From Limnoglobus sp. (GTDB lineage: Bacteria > Planctomycetota > Planctomycetia > Gemmatales > Gemmataceae): 8,127 nt of DNA. Positions 1-5,044 of the stretch are shown piece by piece. The notes below the pieces were generated by a model. That model worked only from the letters and a program-made list of their open reading frames with translations, did not search any database and was not told the origin of the DNA. Every line of letters starts with the position of its first letter. Within the stretch, counting starts at the first letter, position 1. The position numbers and the translations under genes were made by a program. The stretch lies in the NCBI GenBank assembly GCA_025353985.1, contig JANXNT010001159.1:1-8127 (forward strand), in the 5' to 3' direction.

Positions 1-816
1 GCCAGCATCGACGGGCCGCAGCCAACGGTGCGACAGCGAGACGAGCGATTGGTTGCGCCGCGTAAATCCGATGTGCGAACGCGCCGCCATCGTGTTACCC
101 GATTGATCGCCGACCATCGCGCCGACCCATTGCCGTAGCTCGTTACCGTTCCGCTCGAATCCGCGAATCGCACCCGGTGCCACCGCCAGGAACAGCACAC
201 ACGACGCGACCGTCGCCAGTGCCGCGAGCCATTGTTTGCGAAACAGAAAGTAAACGACCACAGGTAACGGAAAGACTTTGATCGCGATCGCCAGCCCGAG
301 CAACAGGCCCGCGAGGATGCCACGTTTCTTTCGCAGTGCCAAAAACGAACCGAGTACGAGAACGAGCAAGAACAAATTCACCTGCCCGAGCAAATATGTG
401 TCCCAGATGTATGGCACCACCGCAAGGCTGGGCACGACGTATAAGGCGCGCGAATGCCCCAGCCAACGGCCGGTAACGAGTTGAATCGAGAAATAAACCG
501 CAAAGATCCAGGCAATCGAGTTGCACGCGGTGAGGATCGCAACGAATGCCACCGGGCCGCACAGGCTTAGTGGGTAAAAGACCAACACGGCGAGTGTCGG
601 CGGGTACATGTAGCGGACTTCGCCATCTTCGCCGAGTTGGTAAAGCGGTTCACCCGCCTGCAACCGATTCCCCACGTCGTACCACAGCGTGTAATCTTTG
701 TTTGTGCACGATGTGCGCGTGGAATTGACGATCGGCACAATCGAGAACGCCACCCCGAGCAGCAAAAAGAACAGCGGCGCATTCCGACTGTTCAGCGGAC
801 GTTCGGGATCTTCCAA
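1..816 (-). CDS. GT87 (DUF2029) family membrane glycosyltransferase, 3' end cut by the window
   Basis: Integral-membrane glycosyltransferase of the GT87 type, which transfers sugars from polyprenyl-phosphate donors on the outer face of the membrane; the acceptor cannot be predicted. The 272 codons present are open without a frameshift. A first membrane segment (about residues 13-30) is followed by the family signature KDYTLWYDVGNRLQAGEPLY (residues 40-59), whose Asp41 sits where GT87 enzymes place their essential aspartate. YMYPP follows at 69-73, then several hydrophobic segments (about 74-96, 99-113, 124-137, 143-160, 166-192, 196-213) and an AIKVFPLP motif at 177-184. An in-frame stop lies four codons upstream and there is no ATG before residue 70, so TTG at 816 is the only sensible start; it has an AAAGG ribosome site five bases upstream. 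It lies 75 bp downstream of the secreted-protein gene on the same strand and may be cotranscribed with it. The C-terminal part is missing. Family call is confident; substrate unknown. Confidence 0.88.
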   Translation of the reverse strand, partial: MEDPERPLNSRNAPLFFLLLGVAFSIVPIVNSTRTSCTNKDYTLWYDVGNRLQAGEPLYQLGEDGEVRYMYPPTLAVLVFYPLSLCGPVAFVAILTACNSIAWIFAVYFSIQLVTGRWLGHSRALYVVPSLAVVPYIWDTYLLGQVNLFLLVLVLGSFLALRKKRGILAGLLLGLAIAIKVFPLPVVVYFLFRKQWLAALATVASCVLFLAVAPGAIRGFERNGNELRQWVGAMVGDQSGNTMAARSHIGFTRRNQSLVSLSHRWLRPVDAG

Positions 817-821
817 GTTAG

Positions 822-826
822 CCTTT
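822..826 (-). promoter_or_regulatory. Ribosome binding site supporting a TTG start
   Basis: AAAGG on the minus strand, five bases before the TTG codon at 816-814. It matters because this reading frame has no ATG or GTG between the upstream in-frame TGA and the GT87 signature. Confidence 0.55.
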
Positions 827-891
827 CATCCGAATGAAACTTCACCGGGAAACGAATTGCACTATTTGCTTCATCCCGCTCACCGAGAGCA

Positions 892-1449
892 TCAGTCGGT
901 CTTCGCAGGCGTGAACAAAACTAAATCGAGGTACTTTTCGCCATCGAGTGTCTGCCGCACCAACCCGACGCCAGGTGCATACCAGCTCGTCGAGTGGTGT
1001 CGTATATGCTCATCTTGGACATATCCGTACTCGACCCGAAACGCCTCGTATTTCCCGGCTGGAACCTTAACGGATTCGAGGCCAAACACCTGGCATGTCC
1101 CCACTTCTGCACCGCAATTGACCGCCCACTTGGCTTTGTCTTTAAAGGGGAACTGGAGCAACGGGAACAAGCCTTTTTTAGCACAGACACGGCGGACGCC
1201 GTCTTTGTCCACGATGAGCATGTCCGAAGGCGTGACTTTGCCGTCGAATTCTTCGCCAATGACGACCTCAGTATGGTTGATGTGTCGGGTGACCTTAGTC
1301 ACAGTTTGGACGAGCGTATCGTCCCCGCGGAGGTAAACCCACTTGGTGCCAACCGCCGTCGGGTAGAAACTCTTCGGGTCGTCCGCCTTGGCGTGGACAC
1401 CGATGGCGAGAAGGCTCGTCACAGCAAGAACCAGTCCGGTCATTCGCAT
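892..1449 (-). CDS. Small secreted protein of unknown function
   Basis: A 185-residue exported protein. Residues 1-20 form a classical signal peptide (positively charged MRMTG, hydrophobic LVLAVTSLLAIGV, then AHA/AKA-like sites; cleavage is likely near residue 20 or 22). The mature part looks like a compact all-beta domain. It contains FYPTAVGTKWVYL (28-40), an alternating beta pattern with acidic turns, VPAGKYEAFRVE (129-140) and TSWYAPGVGLVRQ (154-166). This set recurs in uncharacterised secreted proteins of planctomycetes and other environmental bacteria. Three cysteines (89, 112, 119) lie in the mature region and could form a disulfide. The ATG at 1449 is supported by AAGGAGG six bases upstream (1456-1462). 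It is separated from the bilin operon by that operon's terminator, so it is probably an independent unit, perhaps leading into the GT87 gene. No function is claimed; a role in the periplasm or at the cell surface is inferred from the signal peptide only. Confidence 0.85.
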   Translation of the reverse strand: MRMTGLVLAVTSLLAIGVHAKADDPKSFYPTAVGTKWVYLRGDDTLVQTVTKVTRHINHTEVVIGEEFDGKVTPSDMLIVDKDGVRRVCAKKGLFPLLQFPFKDKAKWAVNCGAEVGTCQVFGLESVKVPAGKYEAFRVEYGYVQDEHIRHHSTSWYAPGVGLVRQTLDGEKYLDLVLFTPAKTD

Positions 1450-1674
1450 TGCAATCCTCCTTGAGTGGAAGATAGCAGCATTACCACTACCTCGCGATCA
1501 CCGCCAGACGAACTCTCGCGAACCAACGTACTCCCGTTTGGCCGCGACACGTGCGAAGCACGAAAGGCGAGCGGTGTGGCGTAAGCCCACTGATCCTACC
1601 TGAGTCATTGATAGCGTGATTTTCAGAAGACGAAACAGATAGCGATTTGCGAACAAAAAGTGGCATTTGGAGAC

Positions 1675-1706
1675 AAAAAACACCCCAAAACTTGGTTTTG
1701 GAGTGT
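1675..1706 (-). terminator. Rho-independent terminator of the bilin-globin operon
   Basis: Read on the minus strand, positions 1706-1695 and 1691-1680 form a 12-bp stem (ACACUCCAAAAC paired with GUUUUGGGGUGU, containing one G-U pair) with a three-base CAA loop (1694-1692). A run of six T (1680-1675) follows directly. It starts 27 nt after the stop codon of the last globin gene, as expected for the end of the seven-gene operon. Confidence 0.88.
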
Positions 1707-1732
1707 CTGGTGTTGTAACTTCCGACGTGTCC

Positions 1733-2224
1733 TTACACTTCTGGGCGTGACGGTTCGGGGATATCGCTGAGGTACTCGATTGTGTGCGTCAAGTACGGTT
1801 CCAGCAGTGCGAAGGTTCTCGGCTTCGCGCGTTTGCGGACCGACTCGCGGATCAGCGTGAAGTTGTCGCGCATGAACTTCGGCGTGAAGTTGAATGACTT
1901 AAACAGCGTGCGAACCCACGTCAGCACTTGATCGTCGAGCAGTTTCATGTCGTTGAAGAACATCGCTTTCGCAATGTAAGTCAGCAACAAACGGTTGTCG
2001 CGGTAGCCACGGTCGAAGCCGTTCGCGTGGTAGCGCGGGATGTTCGGGTACATCTCTTTCATCTTCGTCATGCAGTCTTCGACAACCGCATCGCCCATCA
2101 ATTCCAAGTCGTTCATCGCGATCTGGCGTTCTCGAACGGACGATGCATATTCGACCAAGCGATCTCGTTCTGCCGGTGTTGGGTAACGGTCGCGTAGGGC
2201 ATCTAAGTTGGTGAGTGTCAGCAC
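1733..2224 (-). CDS. Phycobiliprotein-like globin (bilin biosynthesis-associated globin, BBAG type), copy 1
   Basis: A 163-residue alpha-helical protein that reads like an allophycocyanin or phycocyanin subunit. The N-terminal part YPTPAERDRLVEYASSVRER (14-33) matches the phycobiliprotein YLSPGELDRLKSYV-SGERR region. YRDNRLLLTYIAKAMFFNDMKLLDDQVL (74-101) matches the CLRDMDYYLRLITYAILAGDxxxLDE helices. The length is that of a normal phycobiliprotein subunit (about 160). Aligned on that motif, Arg75 and Asp76 correspond to the conserved Arg/Asp that contact bilin, but the chromophore-attaching cysteine is Gly73. The only cysteine is Cys51, in an earlier helix. It is the last gene of the operon. 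The GTG start at 2224 has GGAGG eight bases upstream, inside the end of copy 2, with only 3 bp between the genes. Inferred role: binds or carries a linear tetrapyrrole made from heme, in the cytoplasm, probably without the usual thioether bond, perhaps paired with copy 2. It is not a light-harvesting subunit: no linker or photosynthesis genes are nearby. Confidence 0.8.
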   Translation of the reverse strand: MLTLTNLDALRDRYPTPAERDRLVEYASSVRERQIAMNDLELMGDAVVEDCMTKMKEMYPNIPRYHANGFDRGYRDNRLLLTYIAKAMFFNDMKLLDDQVLTWVRTLFKSFNFTPKFMRDNFTLIRESVRKRAKPRTFALLEPYLTHTIEYLSDIPEPSRPEV

Positions 2225-2227
2225 GGC

Positions 2228-2761
2228 TTAAACCTCCATGGGTGTGAGCAAAGTCTCTGCGTTAGCAATGTTCGATTCCACGGTAGCGTTCGACCATTCT
2301 TCGGTAATGCGAAGGCCGAACACGACATCGGTGAACGACGGTTCGAGCAACTGCAACGAACGCGGATCGAGCCGTTTGCAGAGCGCGTGCCAGGCGGTGT
2401 TGAAAAGATCCGCGAAGATATTACGCGGCACTTCCAAGGCATCCGCCGTTTCGCAAAATGGCAAAATTACTTCCGCGATCAGTAGTTCCTTGTCGCGGCA
2501 AACCATCGAGTGCGCGAGTGCGGTCAAGCACAACGCGAAGTCGTTTGCGAACGGATCTTTCGGCAAACCCCACTCGGCGGCACGCGGGGCGATGTAGTCC
2601 GAAAGGTGCTTAACGAGCCATTTTTGGCATTCTTCGAGCTTCTTCGCCGCCATCAACCGGTCTGGCAGCGTTTCGACGTAGTCGACCAGCATCTCGGTTT
2701 CGTCTTGCGAAAGCGGGCGGCCGTTCGAGCTGTGCGCGAGGTTCGTAATCCAGTTCGTCAC
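2228..2761 (-). CDS. Divergent phycobiliprotein-like globin (BBAG type), copy 2
   Basis: A 177-residue, mostly helical protein. PLSQDETEMLVDYVETLPDRLMAAKKL (16-42) resembles the N-terminal helices of phycobiliproteins. DFALCLTALAHSMVCRDKELLIAEVIL (74-100) lines up without gaps on the bilin-contact helices of copy 1 (DNRLLLTYIAKAMFFNDMKLLDDQVL). In that alignment Asp74 is kept, the Arg becomes Asn73, and the chromophore-cysteine position is Phe71. It has five cysteines (45, 78, 88, 103, 128), none at the canonical site. The GTG start at 2761 is chosen because GGAG lies seven bases upstream (2769-2772) and the frame further upstream only overlaps the V4R gene in a sequence without protein-like character. 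The gene begins 17 bp after the V4R stop and ends 3 bp before copy 1, so the two are probably made together and may form a heterodimer like alpha/beta phycobiliproteins. Similarity to known globins is weaker than for copy 1, so the family call rests partly on position. Confidence 0.68.
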   Translation of the reverse strand: MTNWITNLAHSSNGRPLSQDETEMLVDYVETLPDRLMAAKKLEECQKWLVKHLSDYIAPRAAEWGLPKDPFANDFALCLTALAHSMVCRDKELLIAEVILPFCETADALEVPRNIFADLFNTAWHALCKRLDPRSLQLLEPSFTDVVFGLRITEEWSNATVESNIANAETLLTPMEV

Positions 2762-2768
2762 GAGAATA

Positions 2769-2772
2769 CTCC
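2769..2772 (-). promoter_or_regulatory. Ribosome binding site that sets the GTG start of globin copy 2
   Basis: GGAG on the minus strand, seven bases before the GTG at 2761-2759, in the 17-bp gap after the V4R stop codon. It argues against the longer open frame that reaches back into the V4R gene. The surrounding TTGGAGTATTC resembles the leader of the ferredoxin gene in the same operon (GGAGTATTC at 5024-5032). Confidence 0.7.
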
Positions 2773-2778
2773 AAACGA

Positions 2779-3441
2779 TTAGACGGGGCGGGTGGCCGTC
2801 AGGCGGCGGACGATAATGGTGTGCGAGAGATTGTCTTTGACTAATTTGGGAACGTCGGCGATGCGAGTTGCAAGGCCAAGTACGAACCGGCTCGCGTCGG
2901 CTCCGCGCGATGGGCACTCGGTCTGCTGGCAGTCGAGTTCCGTGTTCGCGTAGAACGAGAAGATCGTCGCGAGAAAGCCGCTCATGAGTGCATCGGTCGG
3001 TTTGTCCGAACTGCCGAAAATCGCAGGCAATACCGAATCGGCGATCGTCACTTGAACGATGCCGTTGTCGTATTCGGCGTAATCGACGCTGAGCTTTCCC
3101 CAGCCGTGTGCGCGGAACGCATCGTTAAGGCATTTCTCGACGATACCGGCACTTAAATCGCGAACGGGCACACCGTAGTAGTCGCCGAGTTCGCGGTCGA
3201 AGCGTTCGACGAACGAAGTCCCCCACTTGCGGCCACACGATTTGAACACTCGCTCGCTCGCCTTACCGCATTCGAACTGCAAAGCGGCACGGAAGCCAAT
3301 GAGAAAGTCATCGGTGAGTGCGCACGTGCGCACGCCCGTGGGAGTGCGAATCGTGCCTTTCTCTACGTCGGCGGTGAAGTAATCCGGCCGCGTGAAGTAG
3401 CCACCGAGGATCCGAACGTAACTCGCAGTCGCAGCACTCAT
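2779..3441 (-). CDS. V4R-domain protein, copy 1
   Basis: A 220-residue cytoplasmic protein ending in a V4R (4-vinyl reductase) domain, a small-molecule-binding fold also found in BchJ of bacteriochlorophyll synthesis and in sensory regulators. The signature is the C-terminal stretch FYANTELDCQQTECPSRG (163-180) followed by ADASRFVLG, with Cys171 and Cys176. The third position, usually Cys in this motif (Cys232 in copy 2), is Ser184. Earlier parts include TDDFLIGFRAALQFECG (43-59) and SCGRKWGTSF (68-77), which mirror EDFMIAMLGALEDEVG and KCGYRWGLE in copy 2, so the two are paralogues over most of their length. Start: ATG at 3441 overlaps the TGA of the 91-residue gene (ATGA) with GGAG eight bases upstream; the longer open frame is not protein-like. 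Inferred role: binding or transformation of a linear tetrapyrrole together with the globins and ferredoxin. V4R domains also bind other ligands, so the tetrapyrrole link comes from context. Confidence 0.85.
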   Translation of the reverse strand: MSAATASYVRILGGYFTRPDYFTADVEKGTIRTPTGVRTCALTDDFLIGFRAALQFECGKASERVFKSCGRKWGTSFVERFDRELGDYYGVPVRDLSAGIVEKCLNDAFRAHGWGKLSVDYAEYDNGIVQVTIADSVLPAIFGSSDKPTDALMSGFLATIFSFYANTELDCQQTECPSRGADASRFVLGLATRIADVPKLVKDNLSHTIIVRRLTATRPV

Positions 3442-3713
3442 CCAATAATCTCCAAAGGCGGTAAATCCGACGCATTCGCAACTGGTACCGGAACGGTCAC
3501 TTTGGGAATGCCCTTCCAGTTCGCGGCGGCGAGCATTGTCCCGAAGGCTTGCCGGCGTCGCGACATCGGTAACGGCGTCTCGATACCGATGACCGGCGAA
3601 GCCGCTGTTGCAGGCATTCGAAGCGGCTCGGGGATCACGGGTCGGCCATCCCACGGTGCGGAGCTTAACAGCGCTCCCCACGGTTGCCGACGGCGCGGCA
3701 CGGTACTGTTCAT
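3438..3713 (-). CDS. Small proline-rich protein with two RRRQ...WxGxP motifs
   Basis: I do not recognise a family. The 91-residue protein contains the same 19-residue motif twice, at residues 7-25 (RRRQPWGALLSSAPWDGRP) and 52-70 (RRRQAFGTMLAAANWKGIP). The copies align without gaps; 10 of 19 positions are identical, including RRRQ, a Gly, a Leu, an Ala, Trp, Gly and Pro. Each copy is followed by a short Val/Pro stretch. Fifteen residues are proline and none is cysteine, so the parts outside the motifs are probably disordered. There is no signal peptide or membrane segment. It is a real gene: ATG at 3713 has an AAGGG site five bases upstream, it sits 19 bp after the V4R copy 2 stop, and its TGA overlaps the ATG of V4R copy 1. 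Inferred role: a small adaptor whose two basic/aromatic motifs each dock on a partner, such as the two V4R proteins or the two globins. Confidence 0.78.
   Translation of the reverse strand: MNSTVPRRRQPWGALLSSAPWDGRPVIPEPLRMPATAASPVIGIETPLPMSRRRQAFGTMLAAANWKGIPKVTVPVPVANASDLPPLEIIG
3450..3453 (-). promoter_or_regulatory. Ribosome binding site for V4R copy 1, inside the preceding gene
   Basis: GGAG on the minus strand, eight bases before the ATG at 3441, inside the last codons of the 91-residue protein. Together with the ATGA stop/start overlap at 3438-3441 this points to translational coupling and fixes the V4R start. Confidence 0.7.
3504..3560 (-). repeat. Second copy of the RRRQ...WxGxP coding repeat
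   Basis: Encodes residues 52-70 of the 91-residue protein. It aligns without gaps to the copy encoded at 3639-3695, 135 bp (45 codons) away. Conserved positions are Arg52-Gln55, Gly58, Leu61, Ala64, Trp66, Gly68 and Pro70. Confidence 0.8.
3639..3695 (-). repeat. First copy of the RRRQ...WxGxP coding repeat
   Basis: Encodes residues 7-25 of the 91-residue protein: Arg7-Gln10, Gly13, Leu16, Ala19, Trp21, Gly23 and Pro25 are shared with the second copy. An internal duplication or a repeated docking motif are both possible. Confidence 0.8.
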
Positions 3714-3732
3714 GATGTCCCTTTCAGTACGA

Positions 3733-4530
3733 TCACATCACGGAGAGTTTTTTCATGATGTCCTTGGAAGTGGCACCCTGGCTGCGCCAGAAGCCTGCCG
3801 CGTCCACCTTTTCGTAATCGGAGATCACGAATTTGCAGTAATCTTCGCCCATCGAGTAACATTGCATCTCCACCGATGCGAGGTTTCGCTTCGCTAGCAC
3901 GCTGAACACGGCGGCGAACATTCCGGCGTAGAAGTAGCAAACCGCCGAGCCGATATCGCCGATGCTCTTCGCCACGGCGCTCTCGTACAGTTCGACGTAA
4001 AGCAGACCTTTTTCCTTCTGGCGGAAATCGTAACGCCACGTGCCCCAACCGGTGATCGTCAGCGGCCACCACCATTCTTCCAGTAGGAAGCCCACTCGCA
4101 TTTTTTCGAGTTGCACTTGGAACTCCGCCTGCGCACGCCCGCAGAACGAACGCATGTCTTCAAGGCCCCAGCGATACCCGCACTTGTACATGATCTCGGT
4201 CGCACCCGCCTGGCCGACTTCGTCTTCGAGTGCGCCCAGCATCGCGATCATGAAGTCTTCGGAGACGCGCATGACGCGTTGCCCGTAGACATTTTTGAGC
4301 ACACCGCGTTCGGTGTCGTGCTTGTAGAACGCTTCTGAGGTGTAGTAGTTGTGCTCGAACGGCTGAACACCTTTAATCACGCTAAACGTCGGCTTCACGG
4401 TTTCTTCCGCATTCGGCCGTTTCAGAAGGTTGACCGCGTTCCAGTCGGCCCCTTCTTTCCAGATCATCTGGAGCGTTTTCTGCGACGGCTTATCCAGCGT
4501 TTCTTCGGTGTCGATGATGCCACGGCTCAT
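3733..4530 (-). CDS. V4R-domain protein, copy 2, with N-terminal extension
   Basis: A 265-residue protein whose C-terminal half is a V4R domain. The signature is residues 217-236: LASVEMQCYSMGEDYCKFVI, with Cys224 and Cys232 eight residues apart. Upstream are EDFMIAMLGALEDEVG (91-106), KCGYRWGLEDMRSFCG (116-131), a tryptophan-rich patch at 153-155 with further Trp at 162 and 165, and a small-residue helix around 194-212. About 70 residues at the N-terminus (WKEGADWNAVNLLKRPN and following) have no counterpart in copy 1. ATG at 4530 has AAGGA six bases upstream. The gene lies 22 bp after the ferredoxin gene and 19 bp before the 91-residue gene. V4R domains bind small molecules; a porphyrin-vinyl role is known by association for BchJ. 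In this operon the likely ligand is a heme-derived bilin, held or modified with electrons from the neighbouring ferredoxin; that is inference. There is no DNA-binding domain, so it is not a V4R transcription regulator. Confidence 0.87.
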   Translation of the reverse strand: MSRGIIDTEETLDKPSQKTLQMIWKEGADWNAVNLLKRPNAEETVKPTFSVIKGVQPFEHNYYTSEAFYKHDTERGVLKNVYGQRVMRVSEDFMIAMLGALEDEVGQAGATEIMYKCGYRWGLEDMRSFCGRAQAEFQVQLEKMRVGFLLEEWWWPLTITGWGTWRYDFRQKEKGLLYVELYESAVAKSIGDIGSAVCYFYAGMFAAVFSVLAKRNLASVEMQCYSMGEDYCKFVISDYEKVDAAGFWRSQGATSKDIMKKLSVM

Positions 4531-4552
4531 TGAATATCCTTTGCGGGAAGCA

Positions 4553-5014
4553 TTACTGTGAAACCTTGTTCACTTCTTCCGTTAAGTTCTTGAATAACTG
4601 CATGAGGCTACGGGTGATGATCTTGTCCTTCGGGATCAGGATCGCCCCCGTAATCGGGTGTCGATAATCGGCCACGGCTTCGTCGCCGATCAGGTTCAAT
4701 ATTTCTTCGAGCTTCTCGATGAACAAACCGGATGGCAGTTCGATCGTCAGTCCTTCGGCGAGTGCCCGAAACTGACACGCCAGCCGCGTGTATTCGTCGG
4801 CCCCGTCGATCAGAGAGAGCGTCTTCATTTCTTGCGGCGTCTTCGGCGACATCGCCACCGCTGGGCCTTTCACCTTCACCTGGCACGTCGCACAAATTCC
4901 CCGTCCTCGACATACCGAGCGAATTTCAATCGCGTGTGCCAATAGCGTCGCCAGCAGGTTTGCTCCTGCCTCCGCATTGACAGCCTTGTTAATTGGAAAC
5001 AACGCAATCCGCAT
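4553..5014 (-). CDS. [2Fe-2S] ferredoxin with a C-terminal extension
   Basis: A 153-residue soluble electron carrier. Residues 1-98 form a plant/adrenodoxin-like ferredoxin fold with cluster ligands Cys35, Cys41, Cys44 and Cys80 (VCRGRGICATC, then RLACQ), giving Cx5Cx2Cx35C. The x5 spacing is that of the adrenodoxin-like class rather than the x4 spacing of photosynthetic PetF. Residues 99-153 form an extension (KLEEILNLIGDEAVADYRHP, then ILIPKDKIITRSLMQLFKNL) with no cysteine, probably helical and able to mediate docking. ATG at 5014 has GGAG nine bases upstream. The gene follows the kinase-like gene by 30 bp and precedes V4R copy 2 by 22 bp. Inferred role: delivers electrons to a bilin-processing step (V4R proteins, a bilin reductase encoded elsewhere) or to the heme oxygenase, which needs several electrons per heme. 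The iron-sulfur assignment is firm; the partner is not. Confidence 0.92.
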   Translation of the reverse strand: MRIALFPINKAVNAEAGANLLATLLAHAIEIRSVCRGRGICATCQVKVKGPAVAMSPKTPQEMKTLSLIDGADEYTRLACQFRALAEGLTIELPSGLFIEKLEEILNLIGDEAVADYRHPITGAILIPKDKIITRSLMQLFKNLTEEVNKVSQ

Positions 5015-5044
5015 GATCGAATACTCCGACGGGGGGAACGATAC

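Noticed and set aside
143..562. Minus-strand open frame of 139 codons
   Set aside because: Shadow of the GT87 gene: the frame beginning at 816 gives continuous membrane-protein sequence with family motifs, this one does not.
698..1336. Plus-strand open frame of 212 codons spanning two minus-strand genes
   Set aside because: Runs across the gap and opposite to two well-supported genes; the translation is low in hydrophobic structure and has no ribosome site or motif.
994..1464. Plus-strand open frame of 156 codons
   Set aside because: Antisense to the secreted-protein gene, which has a signal peptide and AAGGAGG site on the other strand.
1550..1562. Small hairpin CGTGC-GAA-GCACG
   Set aside because: Only five base pairs, no T run, in a GC-rich stretch; likely chance.
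1498..1683. Minus-strand open frame of 61 codons starting MFFVSK
   Set aside because: Starts inside the operon terminator hairpin and T run, has no ribosome site, and the protein shows no domain. The 1463-1674 stretch otherwise holds nothing I can call.
2762..2917. N-terminal extension of globin copy 2 into the V4R gene
   Set aside because: Extra residues are Arg/Pro-rich shadow sequence; the GTG at 2761 has a proper GGAG site.
3442..3681. N-terminal extension of V4R copy 1
   Set aside because: It overlaps the 91-residue gene in another frame; the ATGA overlap with GGAG gives a clear start at 3441.
1733..4530. Reading the V4R and phycobilisome-like genes as photosynthesis genes
   Set aside because: No chlorophyll, reaction-centre, linker or lyase genes are present, and the globins lack the chromophore cysteine; a non-photosynthetic bilin role fits better.
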